A stretch of 64,000 nucleotides of DNA, taken from NCBI RefSeq assembly GCF_015482775.1, contig NZ_CP058214.1, positions 3,338,501 to 3,402,500 on the forward strand, given 5' to 3'. Of the stretch, positions 34,132-43,505 are shown in pieces (within the stretch, counting starts at the first letter, position 1; each line of letters begins with the position of its first letter). Below the pieces are notes generated by a model. It did not search any database, had not been told where the DNA came from, and saw nothing but the letters and a program-made list of their open reading frames with translations. The position numbers and the translations under genes are program-made. Source of the DNA: Kaustia mangrovi (GTDB lineage Bacteria > Pseudomonadota > Alphaproteobacteria > Rhizobiales > Im1).

Positions 34132-34494
34132 ATGGCTGAGCGTGTCGGCGGCATCATCTATCTGGCGATCAATGGCGTGAACTATCAGGCCAAGGGCGCC
34201 TACACCTACAACATCGGCCGCCCGAAGCGGGACGGCGTCGTCGGGCACGACGCCGTGCACGGCTACAAGGAGCTGCCGCAGGTTCCCTTCATCGAGGGCG
34301 AGATCACCGATAGCGGCAAGATGGCGCTGGAGGATCTGCTCGACCTCACCGACGCCACGGTCACGCTGCAGCTCGCGAACAGCAAGGTCATCGTGCTCCG
34401 CGACGCCTGGTATGCAGGCGAGGGCACCGGCAACACCGAAGAGGGCAATATCGGTGTCCGCTTCGAGGGTATCAGCGGAGAGGAAGTCCGGTAA
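34132..34494 (+). CDS. Tail tube protein (Mu gpM-like)
   Basis: The 120-residue protein has GGIIYLAINGVNYQAKGAYTYN, VPFIEGEITDSG and an all-beta profile, as in Mu-like tube subunits. Hexameric rings form the channel for DNA. It follows sheath, and its ribosome site is AGGAGG in ATAGGAGGTATCC. Confidence 0.9.
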   Translation: MAERVGGIIYLAINGVNYQAKGAYTYNIGRPKRDGVVGHDAVHGYKELPQVPFIEGEITDSGKMALEDLLDLTDATVTLQLANSKVIVLRDAWYAGEGTGNTEEGNIGVRFEGISGEEVR

Positions 34495-34778
34495 TGAGCA
34501 AAAAGAAGACACAGACCGTAACGCTGAAAGAGCCCGTCGACTGGGGTGACGGGGAAACCATTACCCATCTCGAATTTCGGGTCCCGAAGGCGAAGGACTT
34601 CCGGAACCTGCCCATGGAGCCGAAGTTCGGCGACATCCTCGACCTGATGGGCAAGCTCTGCACCCGCGCCGATGGTCCGCTGATCGTGGAAGAGCTGGAG
34701 CCCGCCGACATGATGGCCGTGGCCGGGGTGGTCGGGGATTTTATTCCGGGTGGCCCCGGGATTGGGAAGACTGCCTGA
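34494..34778 (+). CDS. Tail assembly chaperone, E-type (upstream frame)
   Basis: The 94-residue protein contains VTLKEPVDWGDGETITHLEFRVPKAKD in pieces and a helical C-terminus, matching the phage tail-assembly chaperone family that precedes the tape measure. It starts TAATG with the tube stop. Ribosomes that slip back one base near its end would make the longer E' form (see 34494-34894). Confidence 0.85.
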   Translation: MSKKKTQTVTLKEPVDWGDGETITHLEFRVPKAKDFRNLPMEPKFGDILDLMGKLCTRADGPLIVEELEPADMMAVAGVVGDFIPGGPGIGKTA

Positions 34779-34894
34779 CGCTTCTCGCGGCCACCTTTCA
34801 CTGGCCTCCATCCGATCTGTGGGAGCTGACGGCCGATGATTTGATCTTCTGGGCCCACAAAGCGAAAAGGATCTCAGATCGTGGCCCAGTTTAA
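34494..34894 (+). CDS. Tail assembly chaperone E/E' by predicted -1 frameshift
   Basis: In the -1 frame from about 34760, DWEDCLTLLAATFHWPPSDL and then WELTADDLIFWAHKAKRISD are encoded, ending with TAA at 34892-34894. This is the GpE-type tail chaperone sequence. It has no start codon of its own and must be reached by slippage. Candidate slip sites are T-TTT-A (34739-34743) and C-CCC-GGG (34754-34760). P2 E+E', lambda G/GT and Mu gp41/42 use the same device to set chaperone ratio. The tape-measure GTG at 34881 overlaps its end. Confidence 0.75.
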
Positions 34895-36623
34895 GCTCGA
34901 CATCCTGCTTACCGCCATCGACCGCGTCACGGCGCCGATGCGGGCCATCAACAATCGGATCAAGCGGATCACGTCCGGGGTCCAGCGCTTCGTGACGTCG
35001 ATGCGCTCCATCGGCGCGTCGACCGGGCTCAACCATATCGTCCGTCAATTCCAGAATGTCGGCACCGCCATGGGGCGCGTCGTCGACCGGGCGAAGATAC
35101 TTGGCGCCAAGCTCGCGATAGCGCTTGGCGGCGCCGGCTATCTCTTCAAGACGCAGTTCATCGATACAGCGGCCACCTTCGAGCGCTACGAGGTCATGCT
35201 CAAGAACCTGGAGGGCTCCAGCGAGGGCGCGCAGAAGGCGATGGACTGGATCGGAAAGTTCGCCCGGAGCACGCCGCTTGAGCTCGACGACGTCACCGAT
35301 GCCTTTGTCCGGCTCCGCGTCTTCGGCATGTCGCCCACGAACGGGACGCTGCGGGCGCTCGTCGACCAGAACGCCAAGATGGGTGGGTCCGCGGAGACAC
35401 TGAACGGCATCATTCTCGCGCTCGGGCAGGCCTGGACGAAGCAGAAGCTGCAGGGCGAGGAAATCCTCCAGCTCATCGAGCGGGGCGTCCCGGTCTGGGA
35501 TCTGCTTGCCGAAGCGACGGGGAAGAACGTCCAAGAGCTCCAGGATCTGTCATCGGAGGGGCAGCTCGGCAGGAAGACGATTGCGGCGCTCATCGAAGAG
35601 ATGGGGAAACAGGCCGCCGGGGCCGCCGACGACATGTCGAAGACCTGGGACGGTCTGGTGTCCAACCTCATGGACTGGTGGACCCAGTTCAAGAAGATGG
35701 TCATGGACAATGGCGTCTTCGACTTCCTGAAGGAGCGGCTTGAACGGCTTCTGGAGCGGGTCAAGCAGATGGCGGCGGACGGCAGCCTCGAAGCGTGGGC
35801 GAAGCGCGTTGCCGATGGCATCCTGAATGTCCTGACCTCCATCGAGGAAAACGTGCCGTACATCCTGGGGGAGATCCGCAGTCTCTTCGAGGACATCCGC
35901 GATACGGTGAAGCCGCTGACCGATCGGTTCGGCGGTGTAAAGGTCGCGCTCGCCGCCATCGCCGCCGTGATCCTTGGTCCGCTCGCAATCGCGATTGCCG
36001 GGCTCGTGGCCTCTCTGACATCCCTTGGCGTGGTCATCCTCGCCAGTCCGCTGGGATGGTTCCTGCTCATGATCGGTGCCATCGCGGCGGCGGCCTACTA
36101 CGTCATCAACAACTGGGAAGACGTGAAGGAGTTCTTCAAGGGGCTCTGGATCGATGTCCAGTTGGCGTGGAAGCACTTCATCGATGCCGCGCGGGAGTGG
36201 GTCCTGGATGTCGTCGGTTGGGCCGGCGACATCATGGATAGCGCCTGGACCGGCTTGAAGGACTTCTTCGTCGGGATCTGGCAGGACATCAAGGATGCCT
36301 TTGCCGACGCCATAGACTGGATCGCCAAGAAGATCGACTGGCTTCTGTCGCTGCCCGGCAAGATCGGCGGCGTCTGGAACTCGATCAAGGATACCTTCGC
36401 CATCGGTGACGGCCGTGGCAGTGCGGCGCTGTCCCCCGACCGACCGGAGAGTGTTGCCTCCCAATCGCTGCCGGGAGCGGGATCGCGTGGCGGCCGGGCC
36501 AGGACCGACATCAAGGTCGTGTTCGACAATGCGCCGCGGGGCACCCGCGTCCAGGCCGATACCACCGGCGACGCCGAGCTCGACATGTCGGTCGGCTACA
36601 ACATGCAGGAGGCCGTTCCGTGA
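34881..36623 (+). CDS. Tail tape measure protein
   Basis: The 580-residue protein has an N-terminal helical region (FKLDILLTAIDRVTAPMRAINN), a tape-measure core (about 90-260; GIILALGQAWTKQKLQGEEILQ) and two or three hydrophobic helices (about 355-415). Repeated tryptophan-rich segments follow (WAGDIMDSAWTGLKDFFVGIWQDIKDA). Length would set a tail of roughly 80-90 nm by the usual rule. It starts with GTG, overlapping the E' frame. Confidence 0.9.
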   Translation: MAQFKLDILLTAIDRVTAPMRAINNRIKRITSGVQRFVTSMRSIGASTGLNHIVRQFQNVGTAMGRVVDRAKILGAKLAIALGGAGYLFKTQFIDTAATFERYEVMLKNLEGSSEGAQKAMDWIGKFARSTPLELDDVTDAFVRLRVFGMSPTNGTLRALVDQNAKMGGSAETLNGIILALGQAWTKQKLQGEEILQLIERGVPVWDLLAEATGKNVQELQDLSSEGQLGRKTIAALIEEMGKQAAGAADDMSKTWDGLVSNLMDWWTQFKKMVMDNGVFDFLKERLERLLERVKQMAADGSLEAWAKRVADGILNVLTSIEENVPYILGEIRSLFEDIRDTVKPLTDRFGGVKVALAAIAAVILGPLAIAIAGLVASLTSLGVVILASPLGWFLLMIGAIAAAAYYVINNWEDVKEFFKGLWIDVQLAWKHFIDAAREWVLDVVGWAGDIMDSAWTGLKDFFVGIWQDIKDAFADAIDWIAKKIDWLLSLPGKIGGVWNSIKDTFAIGDGRGSAALSPDRPESVASQSLPGAGSRGGRARTDIKVVFDNAPRGTRVQADTTGDAELDMSVGYNMQEAVP

Positions 36624-37825
36624 GTTGGCGCGATCATCTGAGGCCCGCATCCTTTCGCGGCGCCGGGTTTCATGTCGATGCCGACGAATTCGCCGGCGGC
36701 CGCAAGGCCGTCAAGCATGAGTATCCGCAGCGCGATTTCGCCTATGTCGAGGATCTGGGCCGCAAGGGGCGATCCTTCCCCATCGACGGCTACGTCATCG
36801 GTCCCGACTATCTCGGGCCGCTCAATGCGCTGATCTCGGCTCTGGAGGGCGAGGGGCCGGGCACTCTTGTCCATCCCTATCATGGAGAGCGCACCGTTGC
36901 GGTGACCGGCTTCCGGGTCCGCCATACCCGCGACGAAGGCGGCATGGCCCGGATCTCCATCGACTTCGAAGAGACGTCGGAGGCGGGACTGTTTCCGTCC
37001 ATCTCCGGCAGCCTGGTCAGTGCGGTCCGCTCCGCCGCGGGCTCGTCTCTCCTGTCTGTGGCGTCGTCGTTCGTCGCCGGCTACGTCACAGACGATGTGC
37101 CGCAGTTCGCCTTGGACAGCCTGATGACCATGATCGGCGATGCCGGCGAGACGGCGCGGGGATCGTTCGCGCCGATCATGGGCGACGCCCAGCATCTCGC
37201 TGGGCTGAACCGGGCCGTGGACAGCCTGGTGTCCGATCCGGTGTCCATCGTGCGGGATCCGGCCGATATCTCCCGCAGGCTGTCGACGGTCTTCCTCGCC
37301 GGGCTGGAAGGCATGACGTCGGCGCGCGCCGGCATCGATGCGCTTCTCGACGTGTCGGAGTTTGTGTCGACGGCAAGACCGGCGCCGTCGACGACATCGA
37401 CACGGCGGCGGGAGGCCACCAATCAGGCCGAGCTTGATGCCGTTGTTCGCCGCCAGGCCATCATCCGGGCGGCGCAGGCCGCGCCACTGGCGGCGTTCGA
37501 CAACTATCAAGAGGCGATGTCGGTACGGGACCGGATCCTGGTCGCGCTTGACGATCACTCCGAAGTCGCGCCGGACGAGGTCTGGCAGACGATGCAGCAG
37601 CTCCGCGCCGCGGTGGTTGAGGCGGTGCCCGGGTCCGACCGCCGGCTGCCGCACCTCTTGCGGCATAGGCCGGCGGTGACGGTGCCGTCACTGGTGCTGG
37701 CCTATGAGCTCTACGATATCGAGGATCTAGTCTCCAGGGAGACCGATATCATCCGTCGAAACAGGCTCCGGAAGCCGGGCTTCACGGTAGGTGGCGCCGA
37801 GCTGGAGGTCCTGAGCCGTGCCTAG
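36620..37825 (+). CDS. DNA circularisation-type tail protein (Mu gpN-like)
   Basis: The 401-residue protein begins WRDHLRPASFRGAGFHVD and has EYPQRDFAYVEDLGRKGRSF and DGYVIGPDYLGP, the DNA circulation protein N-terminal family. In Mu gpN it is part of the tail/baseplate hub region. It starts with GTG, overlapping the tape measure stop. Confidence 0.88.
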   Translation: MSWRDHLRPASFRGAGFHVDADEFAGGRKAVKHEYPQRDFAYVEDLGRKGRSFPIDGYVIGPDYLGPLNALISALEGEGPGTLVHPYHGERTVAVTGFRVRHTRDEGGMARISIDFEETSEAGLFPSISGSLVSAVRSAAGSSLLSVASSFVAGYVTDDVPQFALDSLMTMIGDAGETARGSFAPIMGDAQHLAGLNRAVDSLVSDPVSIVRDPADISRRLSTVFLAGLEGMTSARAGIDALLDVSEFVSTARPAPSTTSTRRREATNQAELDAVVRRQAIIRAAQAAPLAAFDNYQEAMSVRDRILVALDDHSEVAPDEVWQTMQQLRAAVVEAVPGSDRRLPHLLRHRPAVTVPSLVLAYELYDIEDLVSRETDIIRRNRLRKPGFTVGGAELEVLSRA

Positions 37826-38945
37826 GGTCACTCTGACGGTCGGCGGTATGGCCTATGAGGGCTGGAAAACCGTTCAGGTGACGCGCGGGATCGAGGCGGC
37901 ATCGGGCAAGTTCGACCTAGACGTCTCCGAGAAGTGGAGCCTGATGCAGCCGTGGCCTATCCGGCCAGGCGACGAATGCACCGTCGCCATCGACGGGACC
38001 GTCGTCATCACGGGCTATGTCGACGAGCGCCGGGTCAGCTACGACCATCAATCGCACAGCCTCAAGATCACCGGTCGCGACAAGGCCGGCGACCTTATCG
38101 ATAGCAGTGCCGCGCTGGAAGGCGACAAATGGGAGCTGGTGAAACAGCCGGCGGATCGGATCGTGTCGGAGATCTGCAGGCGGCATGGGATCGGTGTCAA
38201 GCTGGAGGACGGGGTCTCGCTGCCGCCGCCGCAGGACCGGTTCCCGATCAATCCCGGCGAGACCGCCTTCGAGGCCATTGACCGGATCTGCCGTCTGTCG
38301 GGCGTCCTGCCGGTATCGGATGGTCAGGGTGGTCTCCTGTTGACGCGCAGCGGATCGCAGCGGATCTCCACCGCGCTCGTCGAAGGGCAGAACATCCTGT
38401 CCGCCGAGGCGAGCTTTACCCAGTCCGGCCGCTTCTCCGAGTACCGCGTCATGGGCCAGCACCCGGGCTCCGACGACTTCTATGGTGATCCTGCGTCGGA
38501 GGTGGTCGCCGATGCACTCGACGAGAATGTCAGGCCGGGCCGCCTCCTGATTGTGAGGCCGGAAGGGATCGTCACGCTCAAGGCGGCCGAGGAACGGGCG
38601 GCATGGGAAGCCATCGTCCGGTCGGCGCGCGCCGGCCAAGTCTCGGTGAAGGTGCAGGGCTGGCAGCAACAGCCCGGCGGCGCGCTATGGGAGCCGAACA
38701 AGCTGGTGCGGCTGCGGTCGCCCATGCTCGGCATCGATGCCGAGATGCTGATCACGCAGATCACCTACAGCATCGACACCGGATCGGGGACCACGGCGAA
38801 GCTCGCCCTGAAACGGCCGGAGGCCTACACGCCGCGAACTGGCGGTGGAGGCGGTGGCAAGGGAGACGCTGCGGTACCGGCCAAATCGGATCCCTGGTCG
38901 GAAGACTACGATCTCGATTGGGAATGGGATTTCGGCAATGGCTAG
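37818..38945 (+). CDS. Baseplate hub protein (Mu gpP-like)
   Basis: The 375-residue protein has ITGYVDERRVSYDHQSHSLK, ITGRDKAGDLIDSSA and FPINPGETAFEAIDRICRLSG, as in Mu gpP/gp27-like hubs. A glycine-serine linker (GGGGGGKGD) and acidic tail end it. It overlaps the neighbours by 8 bp on both sides. Confidence 0.88.
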   Translation: MPRVTLTVGGMAYEGWKTVQVTRGIEAASGKFDLDVSEKWSLMQPWPIRPGDECTVAIDGTVVITGYVDERRVSYDHQSHSLKITGRDKAGDLIDSSAALEGDKWELVKQPADRIVSEICRRHGIGVKLEDGVSLPPPQDRFPINPGETAFEAIDRICRLSGVLPVSDGQGGLLLTRSGSQRISTALVEGQNILSAEASFTQSGRFSEYRVMGQHPGSDDFYGDPASEVVADALDENVRPGRLLIVRPEGIVTLKAAEERAAWEAIVRSARAGQVSVKVQGWQQQPGGALWEPNKLVRLRSPMLGIDAEMLITQITYSIDTGSGTTAKLALKRPEAYTPRTGGGGGGKGDAAVPAKSDPWSEDYDLDWEWDFGNG

Positions 38946-39498
38946 CAGCTCCAGCAGCAATCTGTCCCGTGTCTTGGCGCCAATCCGGCGGCGAATCGAC
39001 AACATGGTCTCGCGCGGGGTCTGGCGACGCGGAGACGACGGCAAGAAGATGCAGGAGGGGCAGGTCTCCCTGCTCAAGAACGAGGTCCGCGACCGCGTCG
39101 AGCGCTGGCAGAACTACGGGATCACGTCGGTGCCGCACGAGGGTGCGGAGACCGTGGTCATGTTCGTGGGCGGCAGCCGCGATCATCCGATGATCATGGC
39201 GGTCGATGATCGCCGCTACCGAAAGAAGGATATGGAGGCCGGTGAGGTCGCTCTGTATACGGACGAGGGCGACTATGTGCATATCAAGCGAGGTCGCATC
39301 GTCGAGATAAAAGCGGGATCTCTCCTGAAGATAGATGCGCCGGAAGTGACGATCACAGGTAACTTGAAGGTCGAAGGTGATATCGGCATTATCGTTGAGA
39401 ACGGAGATGTCGAAGCGAAGGTGCGTTTGAATACGCACGAGCACACTGATGTCGTGACGGGATCGGATCTGACAGGACCGCCGAAGGAAGATACATGA
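38938..39498 (+). CDS. Baseplate assembly/spike protein (Mu gp45-like)
   Basis: The 186-residue protein has an OB-like N-terminal domain (QVSLLKNEVRDRVERWQNYG, VMFVGGSRDHP) and a beta-helix-like C-terminus (VTITGNLKVEGDIGIIVEN) ending with HEHTDV. A C-terminal HxH site often binds iron at the spike tip. The spike pierces the outer membrane. Confidence 0.85.
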   Translation: MASSSSSNLSRVLAPIRRRIDNMVSRGVWRRGDDGKKMQEGQVSLLKNEVRDRVERWQNYGITSVPHEGAETVVMFVGGSRDHPMIMAVDDRRYRKKDMEAGEVALYTDEGDYVHIKRGRIVEIKAGSLLKIDAPEVTITGNLKVEGDIGIIVENGDVEAKVRLNTHEHTDVVTGSDLTGPPKEDT

Positions 39499-39959
39499 GC
39501 GATCTCGCACTCGTCTGGGGCGATTTCAGCGCCGACATGATGGTCGACGGCGGCGATCTCGTGCTCGACGACAGCTTGCAGACCGCCGTCATCATCTCGT
39601 TGTTCACGGATCGGCGCGCCGATGACGGCGACGTCCTGCCTGTCGAGTTCGGGTCGGATCGCCGCGGTTGGTGGGGCGACGCCTTCCCGTATGAGGACGG
39701 TGACCGGATCGGTTCCAAGCTCTGGCTGCTCAATCGCGAGAAGGAAATGCAGGTCGTGCTGGACCGCGCCGAACAGTATGCGCGGGAAGCCCTGCAATGG
39801 CTGATCGATGATCGTGTCTGCGACCGGATCGACATCGAGGCGGAGATCGTCCGGCCCGGATGGCTCGGGCTCGGCATCACGATCCATCGGCCCGATACGG
39901 ACCCGGTCGAGTACCGGTTCAACTACGCATGGGACGCGCAGGAAGCGAGGGCGGCGTAA
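39495..39959 (+). CDS. Baseplate wedge protein (Mu gp46/gpW-like)
   Basis: The 154-residue protein contains LQTAVIISLFTDRRADDGD and RRGWWGDAFPYEDGDRIGSK, the GP46 family signature. It forms the baseplate wedge with the gp47-like protein that follows (stop/start TAATG). Confidence 0.9.
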   Translation: MSDLALVWGDFSADMMVDGGDLVLDDSLQTAVIISLFTDRRADDGDVLPVEFGSDRRGWWGDAFPYEDGDRIGSKLWLLNREKEMQVVLDRAEQYAREALQWLIDDRVCDRIDIEAEIVRPGWLGLGITIHRPDTDPVEYRFNYAWDAQEARAA

Positions 39960-41014
39960 TGGCATGGCAGCGACCGACGCTTGCGGAGCTCATCGACCGC
40001 ATCTCAAGCGACTTCACGTCGCGGCTTGCGCTGAGCGGTGCCGTGCTGCGCCGCTCCACGATCCATGTCTTCTCCCGCGTCGTCGCCGGGGCAGCACACA
40101 TGCTCCATGCGCATCTCGAATTCCTGTCGCGGCAGATCTTTCCCGATCAGTCCGAGGCGGAGTATCTGGAACGCCAGGCAACGCTCTTCGGGCTCACGCG
40201 ACGCGGCGCGACCTTCGCCGCCGGGGATGTCGAGGTGACCGGCGCCAATGGTGTCGTCATCCCGGCAGGTGCCGAGCTGCAACGCGCGGACGGGACCCGG
40301 TACGAGACCGATGCCGATGCCACTGTCGTCGACGGATCGGCCACGCTTGCCGTCACCGCTGTCGTCGCCGGTGAGAACGGCAACGCCGATGCAGGGGTCT
40401 CGCTGACTTTCGTGTCGCCGGTCTCCGGTGTCGGCGCGACTGCGGCGGTTGCGACCGGAGCCATTATTGACGGTGTCGACGAGGAAGACGACGACAGCCT
40501 GCGGGGACGTCTCCTTGAGCGGATGCGGATGCCGCCTCACGGCGGCGCCGAGCACGACTATATCGCCTGGGCGAAGGAGATCGCCGGGGTTACCCGGGTC
40601 TGGGTGTTCCCGCTGGAAATGGGCGCGGGGACCGTGACGGTGCGGTTCGTGCTCGATGACGACGCGAACAGCATCTTTCCGGATGGCGCCAAGGTGCAGG
40701 AGGTCTACGACCATATCGAGGCAGAGCGCCCGGTGACGGCGGAGGTCTATGTCGAGGCCCCGACCCCGGCGCCGCTCGACTTCCAGATCCGTGTCGAACC
40801 GGCGACAGCCGCCGTGCAGGAGGCCGTCGAGGCCGAGCTCCGCGATATGCTGCGGCGGGAGGCGGAGCCCGGCGGCACGATCCTGATCAGCCATATCCGC
40901 GAGGCGATCTCGATTGCCGCGGGCGAGTACGACCACACCCTGGTGAGCCCGGCGGCCGATGTCGAGCACGGCACCGGGGAGATGGCCGAGTTCGGCTCGA
41001 TCACATGGGTGTAG
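39959..41014 (+). CDS. Baseplate J-like protein (Mu gp47-like)
   Basis: The 351-residue protein starts RPTLAELIDRISSDFTSRL and has QIFPDQSEAEYLERQATLFGL, GAELQRADGTRYET and HGGAEHDYIAWAKEIAGVTR, all Baseplate_J features. It forms the wedge of the contractile baseplate. Confidence 0.93.
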   Translation: MAWQRPTLAELIDRISSDFTSRLALSGAVLRRSTIHVFSRVVAGAAHMLHAHLEFLSRQIFPDQSEAEYLERQATLFGLTRRGATFAAGDVEVTGANGVVIPAGAELQRADGTRYETDADATVVDGSATLAVTAVVAGENGNADAGVSLTFVSPVSGVGATAAVATGAIIDGVDEEDDDSLRGRLLERMRMPPHGGAEHDYIAWAKEIAGVTRVWVFPLEMGAGTVTVRFVLDDDANSIFPDGAKVQEVYDHIEAERPVTAEVYVEAPTPAPLDFQIRVEPATAAVQEAVEAELRDMLRREAEPGGTILISHIREAISIAAGEYDHTLVSPAADVEHGTGEMAEFGSITWV

Positions 41015-41017
41015 GCG

Positions 41018-41722
41018 ATGGCGCAGCCGTCTGAGGCATATGCACGCCAGCTCCGGCGCCTTCTGCCGCAGGGCGCGGCCTGGACATCGGAGCCGGAGGG
41101 GCCGCTGCATCGCGTCATCCGCGCGATTGCCGACGCCTTCGCGCGCATCGACCTTCGCGCCGAGGATCTTGTCCAGGAGCTCGATCCGCGGACAACGCTG
41201 GAGCTGCTACCGGACTGGGAGCGCGTGCTCGGACTGCCGGATGAGTGCATCACGGCGCCGCAGACAGTCTCGGAGCGCCGCGACGCCGTGGTCGCGAAGT
41301 ATACCTCGCTGGGCGGGCAGTCCATCGCATTCTATGTCGGGCTCGCGGCAAAGCTGGGATACGACATCGAGATCCGCGAATTCGTGCCGTTTCGCGCCGG
41401 GCTATCCCGGGCCGGCGATCCGCTTACCAACCCGCCGGCATGGCCCCATACCTGGACCATCGTTGCGCCGGAGACGTCGATCACATGGTTCCGGGCCGGG
41501 ACCGGCTCGGCTGGCGATCCGCTCCGGCAATGGGGCAACGAGGAACTGGAGTGCGTGTTCGAACAGAGGAAGCCGGCGCAGACCGTCTTGCTGTTCGCCT
41601 ATCAGCCCAGCGAGTTCCTGGACTGGGGACAGGTCGCTGAGGCCTATGGCGACACGCTCGATTTCGGCTCCGTCGTCGGTGGCGATGACGAGCAAATGGA
41701 CTTCGGAGGGCTGATCGTATGA
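41018..41722 (+). CDS. DUF2313 (Mu gp48/YmfQ-like) tail protein
   Basis: The 234-residue protein has QLRRLLPQGAAWTSEPEG, LLPDWERVLGLPDECI and RRDAVVAKYTSLGGQS, the DUF2313 signature. This gene sits between baseplate J and tail fibre genes in Mu-like phages. It contributes to the baseplate or fibre attachment. Confidence 0.9.
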   Translation: MAQPSEAYARQLRRLLPQGAAWTSEPEGPLHRVIRAIADAFARIDLRAEDLVQELDPRTTLELLPDWERVLGLPDECITAPQTVSERRDAVVAKYTSLGGQSIAFYVGLAAKLGYDIEIREFVPFRAGLSRAGDPLTNPPAWPHTWTIVAPETSITWFRAGTGSAGDPLRQWGNEELECVFEQRKPAQTVLLFAYQPSEFLDWGQVAEAYGDTLDFGSVVGGDDEQMDFGGLIV

Positions 41723-42825
41723 CGACACAGGTGCAGTTCCGGCGCGGCTCCACGGCGGAGCACGACGCCTTCACCGGCCAGGTCGGAGAGGTCACCGTCG
41801 ACACCGACAAGGGCGTTGCCGTCGCGCACGACGCCGTAACCCTGGGCGGCCATCCGATGATGCGCGAAGGCGTGCATACCGTGGCCGATCTGCGAGCGAT
41901 CCGGACCCGGCCGGCCTTCATGGTGGCGGCCGGCGGATTGGCCACCGGAGACGGCGGCGGCGGCTGCTACCGCTGGGATCCTCTCTCCACGGACCCCGAC
42001 GACGGCGCCGACGTGATCGAGCCGATGACGGGCGGCACCGGGCGATGGGTCCGATACTCGACGTGGATCACCGCCGATCCGGTGACACAGGATCAGCTCG
42101 GGGTCGCCAACGGGGTCGCCACACTCAACGCGCAGGGCAAGCTCCTGGCGGCGCAGATCCCGGACGCGCTGGTCGGCGCCCTCGCCTATCAGGGAACGTG
42201 GGACGCGGCGACGAACACTCCGGCGATCCCGGTGGCGGGCGGCGGCAATCACGGCCACTACTATGTGGTCGGGGTAGCCGGCACGACCGATATCGACGGC
42301 GAGACCGACTGGGAGGTCGGCGACTGGCTGGTCTCCAACGGCACGAGCTGGGACAAGATCGACAACACCGAGCCGCCGGCCTCCGGTATCGTGAACGACA
42401 GCTCGGTGACTGGCGCGACGGTTGGGGCCGCGCTTGAGGCTCTGGACGCGGACATCGGCACGCTGCAGACGGATGTCGCCGGTCGCGAAGCGGTGGGGCA
42501 GCTCGCTGGTTCGCCCAAGATCACGACCGCATCGGCCGATCTTCTCGACAGCCATGCCGGCACCAGGATCCGCATGTCGAGTGCGACCGCTCAGACGATC
42601 AACATCAAGGCCCAGGTCGATGAGGCCTATCGGACCGATTTCTGGGCGGTCATCTCACAGACCGGTGACGGCGTGACCACGGTGCAAGCCCCGGCAGGCG
42701 TCACCCTCAATGGTGTGGACGGCGGATCGGTCGCGCTCCCGCACAAGGCCGCATCCGTCACGCTGCACCGTGTCAGCGATGAGGGCGACGACGTCTGGGA
42801 AATCAACCTGGAAGGTGTGTCCTGA
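41719..42825 (+). CDS. Tail fibre or baseplate fibre-like protein
   Basis: The 368-residue protein begins VQFRRGSTAEHDAFTGQVGEVTVDTDK, a motif (in parts) found at the start of phage fibre and hyaluronidase-like proteins. It has Gly/Thr-rich repetitive segments and a beta-rich C-terminus. It is likely a receptor-binding fibre component. Confidence 0.75.
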   Translation: MTTQVQFRRGSTAEHDAFTGQVGEVTVDTDKGVAVAHDAVTLGGHPMMREGVHTVADLRAIRTRPAFMVAAGGLATGDGGGGCYRWDPLSTDPDDGADVIEPMTGGTGRWVRYSTWITADPVTQDQLGVANGVATLNAQGKLLAAQIPDALVGALAYQGTWDAATNTPAIPVAGGGNHGHYYVVGVAGTTDIDGETDWEVGDWLVSNGTSWDKIDNTEPPASGIVNDSSVTGATVGAALEALDADIGTLQTDVAGREAVGQLAGSPKITTASADLLDSHAGTRIRMSSATAQTINIKAQVDEAYRTDFWAVISQTGDGVTTVQAPAGVTLNGVDGGSVALPHKAASVTLHRVSDEGDDVWEINLEGVS

Positions 42826-43487
42826 TGAGCGCTGTCGCCGGATACGCGGCATCGCCGCTCGTCGAACGTATCGTCGTGCCGGCCTTTGTCGGCGTCGAAC
42901 AAAGCGGGTCGTTCACGCAGAACTACACCTTCACCGCAGCACCGCTCGGGGCGGCGCCCCCGGCCGGCACGACGAAGGGAGTGCTCTTCGCGGTGGGCAA
43001 TGGAGGCTACAACGGGATCGTGCCCAGTAGCGTAGAACTGGACGGCGATCCGGCATCCCTGCTCACCGCGGCGGATACAAACGATTGGAACTGCTCGATG
43101 TGGTTCATTCCGACGAACAAGACATCCGGCGAGATCACGGTGTCATACCAGTCGTGGTGCAGCGCGATCAGCATCGGGAAATTCTACGTGCTCGACGCCG
43201 ATCCGACGCCGGTTGCGGCAGTTCCGGGCTCCGGTTCGTCGAGCGTGGCGCTGTCCGGCCTTCTACCGGCAAACGGTGCTGGTCTTGCGGTGTCCCAATC
43301 TACCGGCGGCAGCAATCCGTCGTGGACCGGGATCGCGAAGCAATATGGCGTCGACATCAATTCCAACGAATGGTCATCGGGCGCGATGATCGCCGGCGGG
43401 GAAAGCGATGAGACGTTGAACGTCGTCTCCGATGGTGGCGGAGGTAACCCGCGAGGCGTCTTGGTGACGTTCGCGCCGCGAGGCTAG
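42825..43487 (+). CDS. Fibre-region hypothetical protein
   Basis: The 220-residue beta-rich protein has many Gly, Ser and Ala residues (SGSSSVALSGLLPANGAGLAV). A start overlap with the upstream fibre gene (TGATG) and its composition suggest a fibre tip or accessory protein. No domain is recognised. Confidence 0.6.
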   Translation: MSAVAGYAASPLVERIVVPAFVGVEQSGSFTQNYTFTAAPLGAAPPAGTTKGVLFAVGNGGYNGIVPSSVELDGDPASLLTAADTNDWNCSMWFIPTNKTSGEITVSYQSWCSAISIGKFYVLDADPTPVAAVPGSGSSSVALSGLLPANGAGLAVSQSTGGSNPSWTGIAKQYGVDINSNEWSSGAMIAGGESDETLNVVSDGGGGNPRGVLVTFAPRG

Positions 43488-43505
43488 CACACCGCGCTAG
43501 CCTCG
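43479..43505. terminator. Bidirectional terminator between fibre gene and glycosyltransferase gene
   Basis: CGAGGCTAGC (43479-43488) and its perfect complement GCTAGCCTCG (43496-43505) flank a 7-nt loop. It overlaps the last codons of both converging genes. Confidence 0.7.

Noticed and set aside
32727-34157. 476-residue minus-strand open frame opposite the sheath gene
   Set aside because: No motif; the sheath protein on the other strand is a clear family member.
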